64,000 nt of DNA, taken from NCBI RefSeq assembly GCF_002906155.1, contig NZ_MUJK01000012.1, forward strand, positions 62,001-126,000, written 5' to 3'. Position 1 is the first letter of the stretch. Each line of letters starts with the position of its first letter. Below, piece after piece: positions 1-8,144 of the stretch. The notes beneath the pieces were generated by a model, which was not told where the DNA came from, searched no databases, and worked only from the letters and a program-made list of their open reading frames with translations. The position numbers were made by a program, and so were the translations under genes. Source of the DNA: Pseudomonas laurylsulfativorans. GTDB taxonomy: Bacteria; Pseudomonadota; Gammaproteobacteria; Pseudomonadales; Pseudomonadaceae.

Positions 1-427
1 CGGATACCGAGGTGATGCAAACAATCCGCCCGGCGGCGCGACGACGAATCATCGGCATCATCACCGGGTGCAGCACGTTATAGAAACCGTCGAGGTTGGT
101 GCGCATCACCACATCCCAGTCTTCTTCGCTCAAGGCCGGAAAAGCACCGTCGCGGGTCAGGCCGGCATTGAGCACCACGCCGTAATAGGCGCCGTGGGTT
201 TCCACGTCGGCTTCGAGAATTTCTTTGCAGCGGGCGCGGTCGGCCACGTCGAACTGCAGGATGCGCGCACGACGGCCCAAGGCCTCGACTTCGGTCTTGA
301 CGGCTTCGGCGTCGGCCAGGCCGCTGCGGCAATGCAGCACGATGTCGTGCCCGGCCTGGGCCAGACGCAGGGCGATGGCGCGGCCGATGCCACGGCTGGA
401 ACCGGTGACCAGTACGGATTCAGTCAT
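1..427 (-). CDS. 3-oxoacyl-ACP reductase (FabG/SDR family), aryl-polyene cluster, 3' end cut by window edge
   Basis: The first 142 residues of a short-chain dehydrogenase are present; the C-terminus lies beyond the left edge. The N-terminal Rossmann motif TGSSRGIG, an NAG motif (VVLNAG) and the start of the catalytic-Ser strand (ITSVS) are visible. The family reduces 3-ketoacyl-ACP to 3-hydroxyacyl-ACP with NADPH. In this operon it should provide the ketoreduction step of polyene elongation, paired with the ketosynthase and dehydratase just upstream. The ATG overlaps the stop of the upstream dehydratase gene (ATGA), which fixes the start. Family is certain; pathway role is inferred from neighbours. 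Confidence 0.93.
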   Translation of the reverse strand, partial: MTESVLVTGSSRGIGRAIALRLAQAGHDIVLHCRSGLADAEAVKTEVEALGRRARILQFDVADRARCKEILEADVETHGAYYGVVLNAGLTRDGAFPALSEEDWDVVMRTNLDGFYNVLHPVMMPMIRRRAAGRIVCITSVS

Positions 428-885
428 GACTGGACTCCTTCGGGTTCATGGAGATATTGAGCGGCCTGGGGTGGGCGATACACGTTCAGACGGGCGGTGG
501 CGTGAATGCCGTGGGCGTTGATGTGGCACTCAAACACACCCATGCCGTTGTCGTCTTCCAGAGAGCGAATGCCGTGGATGGTCAACTCGCAGCCGGCCGG
601 GAAGCTTTCAACGTTGCATTCGAATTTACGGCTGCCGAGCAGGAAGCCCAACGCCACGTCATCACCGCGCTGACGCGCATGGCAACCGGCGAAGGCGGCC
701 ACACTCTGGGCCATCAGTTCGATGCCGACCCAGGCTGGCAGGCTGCCGTCGGGGAGATTGAACAGGCCATCGGGCTTGACGGTCAGGCGGGTGTGAATCT
801 GCTCTTCATCGAACGCCAGGATCTGATCGATGAGGATCATGTCGCCAGCGTGGGGCAGCAATTCGGCGAGCGGCCAGTCAATCAT
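424..885 (-). CDS. FabA/FabZ-like 3-hydroxyacyl-ACP dehydratase, hotdog fold
   Basis: The 153-residue product has the hotdog dehydratase signature: PHAGDMILID near the N-terminus with candidate catalytic His12, and GIELMAQS with candidate acidic residue Glu56. It should dehydrate 3-hydroxyacyl-ACP to trans-2-enoyl-ACP. No enoyl reductase is seen in the operon, so double bonds would be kept, as required for a conjugated polyene. Its start overlaps the ketosynthase stop and its stop overlaps the reductase start, each by 4 bases, so the three elongation enzymes are translationally coupled. A second dehydratase domain is fused to the AMP-ligase at 12576–14255, so the two may act at different chain lengths or stages. 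Confidence 0.9.
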   Translation of the reverse strand: MIDWPLAELLPHAGDMILIDQILAFDEEQIHTRLTVKPDGLFNLPDGSLPAWVGIELMAQSVAAFAGCHARQRGDDVALGFLLGSRKFECNVESFPAGCELTIHGIRSLEDDNGMGVFECHINAHGIHATARLNVYRPPQAAQYLHEPEGVQS

Positions 886-2078
886 GGGGCGTCTCCGATA
901 ATCAGGCTGACGTTATTGCCCCCGAAGGCGAAGGAGTTGCTCATCAGGTAGCGGGGTGCAATGGACGTCAGGCGAGTCGCCGGGGTCACCCATTGCAGCG
1001 GCGGCAGTTCGGGGTCGGGCTGCCCGTCCCAGACATGCGGTGGCAAGGCATGCTCGCGATTGTCAGTGCTCAGGCTCAACCAGCAGAACGCCGCTTCCAG
1101 TGCACCGGCTGCGCCAAGGGTGTGGCCGGTCATCGGTTTGCTCGAGGAACAGTGCACACCGGCCGGGAACAGCGTCGCCACGGCCTGGCTTTCCATGGCG
1201 TCGTTGTGTTGGGTAGCGGTGCCGTGGAGGTTCAGATAAGCGATCTGCTCCGGTTGCAGGTTGGCGCGGCCCAAGGCTTTGCGCATGGCTTGCAGGGCGC
1301 CACGACCCGCCGGCTCCGGGGCGGAAATGTGATGCGCATCGGAGCTGGCGCCGCTGCCGAGCAAGGCAATCGGTTGGCTATCACCTGCACTTTTGGTCAT
1401 CAGGAACAGTACCGCCGCTTCGCCAATATTGATGCCGTTACGGTTCACCGAAAACGGATTGCAACGCTGCTCCGAAACCGCTTCCAGCGCCGTAAAACCA
1501 TTGAGGGTCAGCTTGCACAGGGTATCGACACCGCCACACAGCACCGCGTCGCAAATGCCCAGGTCCAACAGGCGCTGGGCGCTCATCAGGGCTCGGGCAC
1601 TGGAGGTGCAAGCCGTGGAGATGACATAGGCCGGCCCGCTCAATTGCAGCCAGTCGGCGAGGAAATTTGCCGGCGCACCGAGTTCCTGTTGCTGGTAGTC
1701 GTACTCGGCAGGGAACTGCTTTTCGCGCAGGTAATGCGCCAGGCCCTGGCTGGCCTCGTCGATACCCGAGGTGCTGGTGCCCAGCACGACACCGATGCGG
1801 TCGCGGCCGAAGGTCTGGATCGCGCTGTCGATGTCCGCGCGGATTTGCAGCGTGGCTTCCAGCAACAACTGATTGTTGCGACTGTGATGGCGCGACATGT
1901 CGGCTGGAAGGGTTGCCAGTTTGCCCTGGACCGCGCCGACCGGCAGCGTGCGTTGTGGCACCCACCCGGTCTGTTCACGCATGCCGCCGCAGTCGCCGGC
2001 AAACAGCTTGCGGGCCACTTCCTGCTTGTCGCGGCCCAATGCGCAGACCAATCCGAGGGCATTGAGGTAAGCCGTCAT
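882..2078 (-). CDS. Beta-ketoacyl-ACP synthase (KAS II-like), aryl-polyene elongation
   Basis: This is a 398-residue thiolase-fold condensing enzyme. The catalytic triad is readable: Cys157 in STACTSSA, His285 in NLHGTATQ and His319 in KPMTGHTLGAAG. It should catalyse decarboxylative condensation of malonyl-ACP with the growing polyenoyl-ACP. It overlaps the lipoprotein gene upstream and the dehydratase downstream by 4 bases each. Together with the Cys-less partner at 16084–16809 it could form a KS/chain-length-factor type heterodimer, as proposed for aryl-polyene systems, but another ketosynthase may lie left of the window. Family assignment is firm; partner assignment is inference. Confidence 0.92.
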   Translation of the reverse strand: MTAYLNALGLVCALGRDKQEVARKLFAGDCGGMREQTGWVPQRTLPVGAVQGKLATLPADMSRHHSRNNQLLLEATLQIRADIDSAIQTFGRDRIGVVLGTSTSGIDEASQGLAHYLREKQFPAEYDYQQQELGAPANFLADWLQLSGPAYVISTACTSSARALMSAQRLLDLGICDAVLCGGVDTLCKLTLNGFTALEAVSEQRCNPFSVNRNGINIGEAAVLFLMTKSAGDSQPIALLGSGASSDAHHISAPEPAGRGALQAMRKALGRANLQPEQIAYLNLHGTATQHNDAMESQAVATLFPAGVHCSSSKPMTGHTLGAAGALEAAFCWLSLSTDNREHALPPHVWDGQPDPELPPLQWVTPATRLTSIAPRYLMSNSFAFGGNNVSLIIGDAP

Positions 2079-2557
2079 GGCGTTTCACCGCTCAGGGGGG
2101 TGACTTGATAAGTCGGGCCTTTCGGAAACTTCAATTCGAAATTCTGCGGTTGTGCGTAGCGAATGTCCCAGCGCTCGGGCAGGGACCGTTGTGTACCGTG
2201 CTGCCAGGCGTCGGGATAGTTGGCCGCCAGTTCATCTTCCGGCGTCAGCGCAAACAGCAGCGCCGCGAACAGCTCGCGGGCTCGCGGATTGGGTGGCAAG
2301 AAACCATCGGACTCCCAGGTTTTGTCGATCAACTTCTGGCGGGCCTGGGGGATGCCCAGCAGGTCCATCATCGACCAGCGAATACCCGATTCTTCACGCT
2401 GGATCACCAGCACCCAGTCCTGGCGGTCGTCGGGCTGTAAGAGCTGGATGTGCAGTTGCAGCGGCAACGGCAGATCCGGATTTTTCTCGGGCAACGGCGC
2501 CCGACCGGCGCAGGCGCTCAGCAGCAGGGTTGCGGCGAGTAACAGATATTTCAGCAT
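2075..2557 (-). CDS. Small lipoprotein of the aryl-polyene cluster (DUF3261-like)
   Basis: From ATG 2557 the 160-residue product begins with a short lipoprotein signal peptide ending in the lipobox LSAC (MLKYLLLAATLLLSAC), so it should be an acylated envelope protein. The frame stays open upstream to a GTG at 2695 that overlaps the methyltransferase stop. That extension is translated REP sequence (2569–2661) and would bury the signal peptide 46 residues in, so I chose 2557. Lipoproteins of this kind accompany aryl-polyene clusters with the LolA-like carrier and MMPL exporter and are thought to help place the lipid in the outer membrane. The exact biochemical role is unknown. Confidence 0.8.
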   Translation of the reverse strand: MLKYLLLAATLLLSACAGRAPLPEKNPDLPLPLQLHIQLLQPDDRQDWVLVIQREESGIRWSMMDLLGIPQARQKLIDKTWESDGFLPPNPRARELFAALLFALTPEDELAANYPDAWQHGTQRSLPERWDIRYAQPQNFELKFPKGPTYQVTPLSGETP

Positions 2558-2568
2558 GCCCGCTACCC

Positions 2569-2661
2569 CTGTAGGAGCGAGCTTGCTCGCGATGGCGGCG
2601 ATACATTCGGCATCAATGTTGACTGACCCTCCGCTTTCGCGAGCAAGCCCGCTCCCACAGG
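2569..2661. repeat. REP doublet (REPIN-like) at operon junction
   Basis: Two inverted REP arms, GTAGGAGCGAGCTTGCTCGC on the left and GCGAGCAAGCCCGCTCCCAC on the right, are separated by about 50 bases. They sit between the methyltransferase stop and the lipoprotein start and would form an extended hairpin in the polycistronic mRNA. Confidence 0.9.
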
Positions 2662-2691
2662 GATGGTGCTTCGAGCGGTTGGCAATGAACA

Positions 2692-3417
2692 TCACACAGT
2701 TCCTTCAAAAGGTTTGCGCGCCACCACATTGACCAGGGTTTCTTCCCGTTGGCCAAAAGGTTTTGGCTTGCACACACCCAAGTGTTCGAGCAGGCCGAAA
2801 TCCTTGGCGCGACTCCACCACAGGTACGGATAAGACACGTTTTTCGCGGTAAATTCGAAACCCTGCTGGCGAATCATTTGCAGATACTGCGCCGCGCTTT
2901 TCTGCACGTGCATGGGGTGGCGGAACAACCAGCGGATCACCCAGGTATCAATGTAGGCCTCGGTGGATTCGGCGAACAGCAGATAACCGCCGGGTTTGAG
3001 TACGCGGTAGAACTCGGTCAGGGCCTGTTCCTGTTCCACCAGATGATGGAAGGTCTGGTGACAGAACAGCAGGTCGATACTGGCGTCCGGCAGGTTGAGG
3101 CTGGCGCAATCGCCGCCGATCAACTCCACGTCCATGCCTTGGCGGGCCGCTTCTGCGCGGCTCTGCTCCAGGCTGTGGGGATCAGCATCGACGCCAATCA
3201 GGCGACCGGGCGCAAAGGCCTGGCGCAGCAGCGCGAATGATTTGCCCTGGCCACAACCGGCATCCAGCAGAACCGGGCTGACAGGCATCGCTTCGCTGAA
3301 CAGGTTGCACAAATCGTCGATCGCCAACCGCAGAACATAGTGTTGCCAGATCCGGCTGCGCAGGAACCACAACCCGAAACGGGTTTCTTCGACGTAGTTG
3401 TCGCTCAAGTAGTTCAT
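2692..3417 (-). CDS. SAM-dependent class I methyltransferase
   Basis: The 241-residue product carries methyltransferase motif I (LLDAGCGQGKS, about residues 51–61), an acidic motif II (LIGVDADP) and the post-motif region LPDASIDLLFCHQTFHH. It probably methylates the aryl head group or a hydroxyl of the polyene; known aryl polyenes carry ring methyl groups, but the site cannot be read from sequence. Its start overlaps the halogenase-like gene stop by 4 bases. A REP doublet separates it from the following lipoprotein gene. Confidence 0.85.
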   Translation of the reverse strand: MNYLSDNYVEETRFGLWFLRSRIWQHYVLRLAIDDLCNLFSEAMPVSPVLLDAGCGQGKSFALLRQAFAPGRLIGVDADPHSLEQSRAEAARQGMDVELIGGDCASLNLPDASIDLLFCHQTFHHLVEQEQALTEFYRVLKPGGYLLFAESTEAYIDTWVIRWLFRHPMHVQKSAAQYLQMIRQQGFEFTAKNVSYPYLWWSRAKDFGLLEHLGVCKPKPFGQREETLVNVVARKPFEGTV

Positions 3418-4661
3418 GACGCATCCCTTGCACAGAATTCGGATATCACCTTCAACCGGCGCCTGGCTTCGCTGACGAACGGGTTGCGTGGGTCCCAGGC
3501 GTAGCCGGCAAGGATGGAGCTGATCATCCCGCGAATCTCCGGCGAACTGCTCTCATGGAAGATCACATCCTGAAAGGTCCCGGCGTACCAGCCTTCGACG
3601 TAGCAACGGAACGTGTCGACGCCGCGCTTGAGCGGTTCAGCGAACTCGGTTTGCCAGTCGACGGCTTCGCCTTGCAGTTGGCGGTGCAACACCCCGGCGG
3701 CCATGCTCGCCGAACGCATGGCGATGGTCACGCCGGAGGAGAACACCGGGTCGAGGAATTCTGCGGCATTGCCCAGCAGCGCGAAGCCTGGACCGTGCAG
3801 GGTTTTGACGTTGGCCGAGTAACCGCCGATGGTTCGGGCTTCGGTGTCCCACTGCGCATTTTGCAACACGCTGGCCAGGCTTGGCGTCTCGGCGATAAAG
3901 CCGCGCAGGCATTGGTCCAGATTGTCGCTGCGGCCGGCGAAACGGTCCTCGGCGGCGACCACGCCGACCGAGCAGCGCCCGTTACTGAACGGGATGGTCC
4001 AGAACCACACGTCGCGCAGGGTCGGATGAGTGGTCACGAGGATCTTGCTGCGGTCGAAGGCAGGGTGGTCGATGCGGTCCTCGACGTGAGTGAACACGGC
4101 CTGGCGCACCGGGAAGTTCGACGGCGCCTCAAGGTCGAGCAAGCGCGGCAGCACGCGGCCGTAACCACTGGCATCGAGTAGAAAACCGGCCTCGATGCGG
4201 TACTCGCTGCCGTCTTCGCGGCGCACGCCGAGTTGCGGTTTTCCGGGCTCAATGTCAACGCTGACGATGCTTTCGCCGTAGCGGATCTCCACGCCCTGCA
4301 ACGCGGCCTGATCGGCCAGCAGCTTATCGAAATCGGCGCGCTGGACCTGAAAGGTCGTTGATTTGCCATGACTGAACGTTTCGCTGAAATCAAAGGCGCT
4401 GTAGCGATCGCCCCAGGCAAACGCGGCACCGGTTTTCAGCTGGAAGCCGGCCGCGTTGACGGCGTCGAGCATGCCCGCTTCTTCGACGAAGTCCAGGCAG
4501 TGCGCCAACAGGCTTTCACCGATGGAAAAACGTGGGAAATGCTGACGCTCGATCACCAGCACATCGTGTCCCTGGCGCTTGAGCAACGCAGCGGCGATGG
4601 CACCGGAGGGACCAGCACCGATGACCACGACCTGGCGGCGTTCCATTTCAACGGTTGGCAT
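3414..4661 (-). CDS. FAD-dependent oxidoreductase, flavin halogenase-like
   Basis: The 415-residue product starts with an FAD-binding Rossmann motif, VVVIGAGPSGAIAA, followed by PRFSIGES, and has a second FAD contact at LLGNAAEFLDPVFSSG. The segment WFWTIP fits the WxWxIP signature of flavin-dependent halogenases. Relatives occur in aryl-polyene clusters, and the brominated xanthomonadins are pigments of this class, so head-group halogenation is one possibility; oxidation is another. Its gene overlaps the antiporter upstream by 14 bases and the methyltransferase downstream by 4. Family is clear; halogenation itself is not shown by sequence alone. Confidence 0.85.
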   Translation of the reverse strand: MPTVEMERRQVVVIGAGPSGAIAAALLKRQGHDVLVIERQHFPRFSIGESLLAHCLDFVEEAGMLDAVNAAGFQLKTGAAFAWGDRYSAFDFSETFSHGKSTTFQVQRADFDKLLADQAALQGVEIRYGESIVSVDIEPGKPQLGVRREDGSEYRIEAGFLLDASGYGRVLPRLLDLEAPSNFPVRQAVFTHVEDRIDHPAFDRSKILVTTHPTLRDVWFWTIPFSNGRCSVGVVAAEDRFAGRSDNLDQCLRGFIAETPSLASVLQNAQWDTEARTIGGYSANVKTLHGPGFALLGNAAEFLDPVFSSGVTIAMRSASMAAGVLHRQLQGEAVDWQTEFAEPLKRGVDTFRCYVEGWYAGTFQDVIFHESSSPEIRGMISSILAGYAWDPRNPFVSEARRRLKVISEFCARDAS

Positions 4662-5808
4662 GAGGGCTCCTTGCCGGGACAGTGGTTTTCAGGGGGATTC
4701 GGTGCATGCCGGTCAGGGCTGGCAGCAGTGTAGCGATCAGGCCCATCAGCATCAGGGCAAAGTACAGCGGCGGGCTGATGAGTTGCTGTTGCAGCAGCAG
4801 GTTGAGAAAAACGATCTCGCTCAAACCACGGATGTTCAGCAGCACGCTTTCCCGCCAGCGGCTGGCGCCAGTGAACGAGGCCCCGGCCCAGCCGAGGCCG
4901 AGCCAGTTGCCCAGCAGTTTGCTCAGCATCGGCAACAGCAGCAGGGCCAGCAGTTGCACCCAGCCGAGGCTGTCGATCGCGCTGTGTACATTGATCTGCA
5001 CGATGCCGAACGTGAGGATCAGCGGGATGGCGATATACGTCTGCAAGCGGCTCATCCAAACGGCTGGCAGCGGCAGGACCAGTGGGGCTTTCAGCGCGGC
5101 CATGATCAGCACATAACCGATGCCAAAAATCAGCGCATTGAGCTTGAAGTGTTCGGCGACGACCAGCAGGGCGAAAAAGCTCAGGCTGTAAAGCCACGTC
5201 TGGCGCAAGCCGAGCAACCGCAGCAGTACCGGCAGGCAGGCACCAGCCAGGGGCAGCAACAGGCTGCTCAGGTGCAGGCTGCCCTGGGCGATGCCGAACA
5301 GGGTCCAGCAGGCGAGGTCGATGAGGATCGCGGTTTGCACCAGACGCCGGGTGGCGGCGGGTGGGTAATCGATGTGTCGCAGGTACAGGTACAGCACTGG
5401 AATCGCGGTGATGGCGAACAACAAGCCGACGGCCAGCGAGCTGATCCACGGTTGCGACGGCAACAACCAGACGGCCGTGGCCAGGCCACAGGCGAACGGA
5501 ATGCAAAAGCTGGGCAGGGCGATTTTCAGGCTCTGGCGATCCAGTTGCAGGTCGATCACATCACTGAGGATGTAACCCAGCAACAGGGCAAAGCTCAGGC
5601 TGTAGAGGTTTTTCAGCCAGCCTGGCGACACCAGCAGCGCACCGCTCAATTGCCATTGGGGCTCGATCCAGAAATACATCAACAGCGGCAAGCCGAGGGT
5701 CGCCAGCAGCAACTGGCTGACGATGGGAATCAGGCCGAAATGCCGGCCGACGCGGGTCGCCACGGCGAACAAGACCAGCGCCATCGCCCAGAACAGCACG
5801 ACCATCAT
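4648..5808 (-). CDS. CPA-type cation/proton antiporter-like membrane protein
   Basis: The 386-residue protein is almost entirely hydrophobic, with about 11–12 predicted membrane segments. Near the C-terminus it has RGLSEIVFLNLLL, which resembles the conserved arginine-containing helix of CPA antiporters. No TrkA_N or other cytoplasmic domain follows. The start ATG overlaps the stop of the MMPL exporter gene (ATGA). An antiporter-like protein inside an aryl-polyene operon is not part of the core set I know. It may couple ion gradients to lipid export or may be a passenger. Confidence 0.75.
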   Translation of the reverse strand: MMVVLFWAMALVLFAVATRVGRHFGLIPIVSQLLLATLGLPLLMYFWIEPQWQLSGALLVSPGWLKNLYSLSFALLLGYILSDVIDLQLDRQSLKIALPSFCIPFACGLATAVWLLPSQPWISSLAVGLLFAITAIPVLYLYLRHIDYPPAATRRLVQTAILIDLACWTLFGIAQGSLHLSSLLLPLAGACLPVLLRLLGLRQTWLYSLSFFALLVVAEHFKLNALIFGIGYVLIMAALKAPLVLPLPAVWMSRLQTYIAIPLILTFGIVQINVHSAIDSLGWVQLLALLLLPMLSKLLGNWLGLGWAGASFTGASRWRESVLLNIRGLSEIVFLNLLLQQQLISPPLYFALMLMGLIATLLPALTGMHRIPLKTTVPARSPHANR

Positions 5809-8144
5809 GTTGCACGCTCCACGGCCGTAGCCCCATGCGGCTGTCGACCGGCCCAAGGTGCGAGCAGGAAGCTGAAGGCCAGGCCCAGGCTCACCGACAG
5901 TCCGAAGTTGCTCACCGCCGGGGTACTCGACACCGCCAGCAGGCCGAACGACAGCCAGGTGGTCAAGGCCGCCAGCAGGGTGCCCAGCAGGCTCACGGCC
6001 GCACCGCCGACCTGTTCGCGCATCAGGATCGCGTAATCGACGCTGATCGCCGTCACCAGCAGCAGGCCAAACAGACTGAACAGGGTCAACGGCTGCCCGA
6101 GCCAGCCGAGGCTGGCCAGGCTGCACAAGGCCGCCAGCAGCGGCAGGGACACGATGCGCAACGCGCCGCCGAGGCCGAACGGCAGGATCAGCACCAGCAC
6201 AATCAGCACGCAGGAGGCGAGTTTCAGTTCCGCGGCACTGATTTGGGTGGCCGCGAAGACGTTGTTCAATTCGCCCAGTCGATCCACCAGTGTCACGCCG
6301 GGTAAATCCTCACCCTGAAGCCGCAAAAGTGCCGGGTTGTTGATGCCCTGCAGGCTGACCATCGCCGCCACGCCGTCATCGGTCGGCCCCAGCCACAGGG
6401 GCCGGTAGGGTTCTGCCAGCGGGCCGCTGAGCGCTGCATCGATGTCTACGGTCGGCAATGCCTGTAGCTTCGTCAGCTCGGCTTGTAGCGCCTCGGCCGG
6501 TACGCCGATGTCGAGCAACGGCTGCCAGAACGAAGGCAGTTTGCTCAGCGCTGCGCGGACCTGCTGCTGTTCGCTCGGAGGGCTGACCAGTTGATTGAGC
6601 GACAGATAGCCCTGGAGCTTTTCCAGGCCAATCAATTGATCAAGTCGCTCTCTCAGCGCGGTCTGGCGTTCGAGCAGTTGCTGCTGATTGGCGGCGCGTA
6701 TCAGGAAGAACTGGCTGGTGGGTTGATAGCCGGTGATCCGGGCAATGGTGCGAGCTTCGTCGGTCAATTGTTGTGGCGCGCTGATCCACTGGCGGATGTC
6801 GTTTTTGCTGTCCAGCTGCAACAGACCACCCACGCAAAAGGCGATCAGCAGTGCCAGCAAGACCGGTGTTTTCACCTGTTTGAGCAGCGCTTCACGACAG
6901 CCCAGCAAAAACTCGGACACCTGTAATGGCCATTGCGCCGGGCGCAGTTCAACACCCTTGAGCAAGGCCGGCAGCAGGCACACGGCGGATAAATAGGCGC
7001 CGAGCAAACCGGCGGCAGAGAACGCGGCAATCTGGGTCAGTGCCGGGAAGGGTGTCCAGGCCAGGGCCAGGTAACCGATGCCACTGGTGATCAGGCTCAG
7101 GGTCAACCCGGGCAAGGTCAGGCGCAGGGCGGGCCAGCTGTGCCAGGGCTTGAGGCTCCAGCTCTTGGACAGGTAGTGCAGCGGGTAGTCGACCGCGACA
7201 CCGATCAGGCTCGAACCGAGCACCAACGTCATCACGTGCATATGGCCGAACAACGCCACGCAGGCCACCGCTCCGAAGAGCATCCCGACCAGCACCGGCA
7301 CAAAGGCCAGCAAGACACGCCAGCGCCGGAAGGCCAACAGCAGCAGCAACAAAATCCCGACGGTGGCACCACCACCGACCCAGGTCATTTCCCGGGTGGC
7401 CTGCTGTTGCCCGTTAGCGGCGTACAGCAAGCCGCTGGCGGCGAGCAGTTGCACGTCGTGCCGGGCGGCTTCTTCGCGGCTGTGCTTGAGCAAGTCGGCC
7501 ACTTGCAGTGGCAGGTTCATGTCGAAGGCGTTGCCGGTGGTGCGCGCGCGCAGCAGCACCCAGCTCTTGCCATCGGCATCGGCGACCAGGGCGCCGCTGC
7601 CGATGTCCAGTTGCACCGCACCGTGTTGCGGCTGGCTGTTCTGGATACGCCCGGTCAGGCCCAGCCAGTCGTCCTGGCTCGGCACCAGGCTGTAACCGTT
7701 GAACGGGTCGAACAAGGCCTGCACGCGTTGCTGGATAAAGGTGTCGGGGTGCTCGATCAGCAGTTGTCGGTCCGCCGCCTGGAGCATCGCCAGGCGACCT
7801 TGCAGCAATTGCGTGCGCAGCGCCGGCAGGTCGGCTTGCAGGGTCCACTGGACCTTTTCGAACAATCCACTGGCCTGCCATTGTTCGCCCAGGGTTTGCG
7901 CCATGGCGACGGCCTGCTGGCGATCGGTGTGGCCGACCAGCACCAGCATTTCGCGATTCAGCGGCTCTTGCATGCGTTGTTCGGCGCGCAGTTCCAGGGC
8001 ATCGGGCGCCGTGCCAGGCACCAGTTCCATCAGGTTCGCCGACAGTGGCGCGCCGTCACGCCATTGCCAGCCGGCGAGCGCCAGTACTGCCAGCAGCAGG
8101 ATCAGAAACAGCCGTGGCAACCACCGTTCACTCGGCAAAGTCAT
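5805..8144 (-). CDS. MMPL/RND-family exporter of the aryl-polyene cluster
   Basis: The 779-residue membrane protein has the duplicated RND layout: one N-terminal helix (about 10–28), a large periplasmic loop, a first helix bundle (about 250–400), a second long periplasmic loop, and a second bundle at the C-terminus (about 635–770). It belongs to the predicted-exporter group that accompanies aryl-polyene clusters and probably extracts the finished lipid from the inner membrane using the proton gradient. It works with the LolA-like protein, whose gene overlaps its start by 17 bases, and with the lipoprotein at 2075–2557. Confidence 0.87.
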   Translation of the reverse strand: MTLPSERWLPRLFLILLLAVLALAGWQWRDGAPLSANLMELVPGTAPDALELRAEQRMQEPLNREMLVLVGHTDRQQAVAMAQTLGEQWQASGLFEKVQWTLQADLPALRTQLLQGRLAMLQAADRQLLIEHPDTFIQQRVQALFDPFNGYSLVPSQDDWLGLTGRIQNSQPQHGAVQLDIGSGALVADADGKSWVLLRARTTGNAFDMNLPLQVADLLKHSREEAARHDVQLLAASGLLYAANGQQQATREMTWVGGGATVGILLLLLLAFRRWRVLLAFVPVLVGMLFGAVACVALFGHMHVMTLVLGSSLIGVAVDYPLHYLSKSWSLKPWHSWPALRLTLPGLTLSLITSGIGYLALAWTPFPALTQIAAFSAAGLLGAYLSAVCLLPALLKGVELRPAQWPLQVSEFLLGCREALLKQVKTPVLLALLIAFCVGGLLQLDSKNDIRQWISAPQQLTDEARTIARITGYQPTSQFFLIRAANQQQLLERQTALRERLDQLIGLEKLQGYLSLNQLVSPPSEQQQVRAALSKLPSFWQPLLDIGVPAEALQAELTKLQALPTVDIDAALSGPLAEPYRPLWLGPTDDGVAAMVSLQGINNPALLRLQGEDLPGVTLVDRLGELNNVFAATQISAAELKLASCVLIVLVLILPFGLGGALRIVSLPLLAALCSLASLGWLGQPLTLFSLFGLLLVTAISVDYAILMREQVGGAAVSLLGTLLAALTTWLSFGLLAVSSTPAVSNFGLSVSLGLAFSFLLAPWAGRQPHGATAVERAT

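Noticed and set aside
4579-6036. Gln-rich 485-codon plus-strand frame opposite the antiporter gene
   Set aside because: Composition mirrors the hydrophobic minus-strand protein; no ribosome site or known family.
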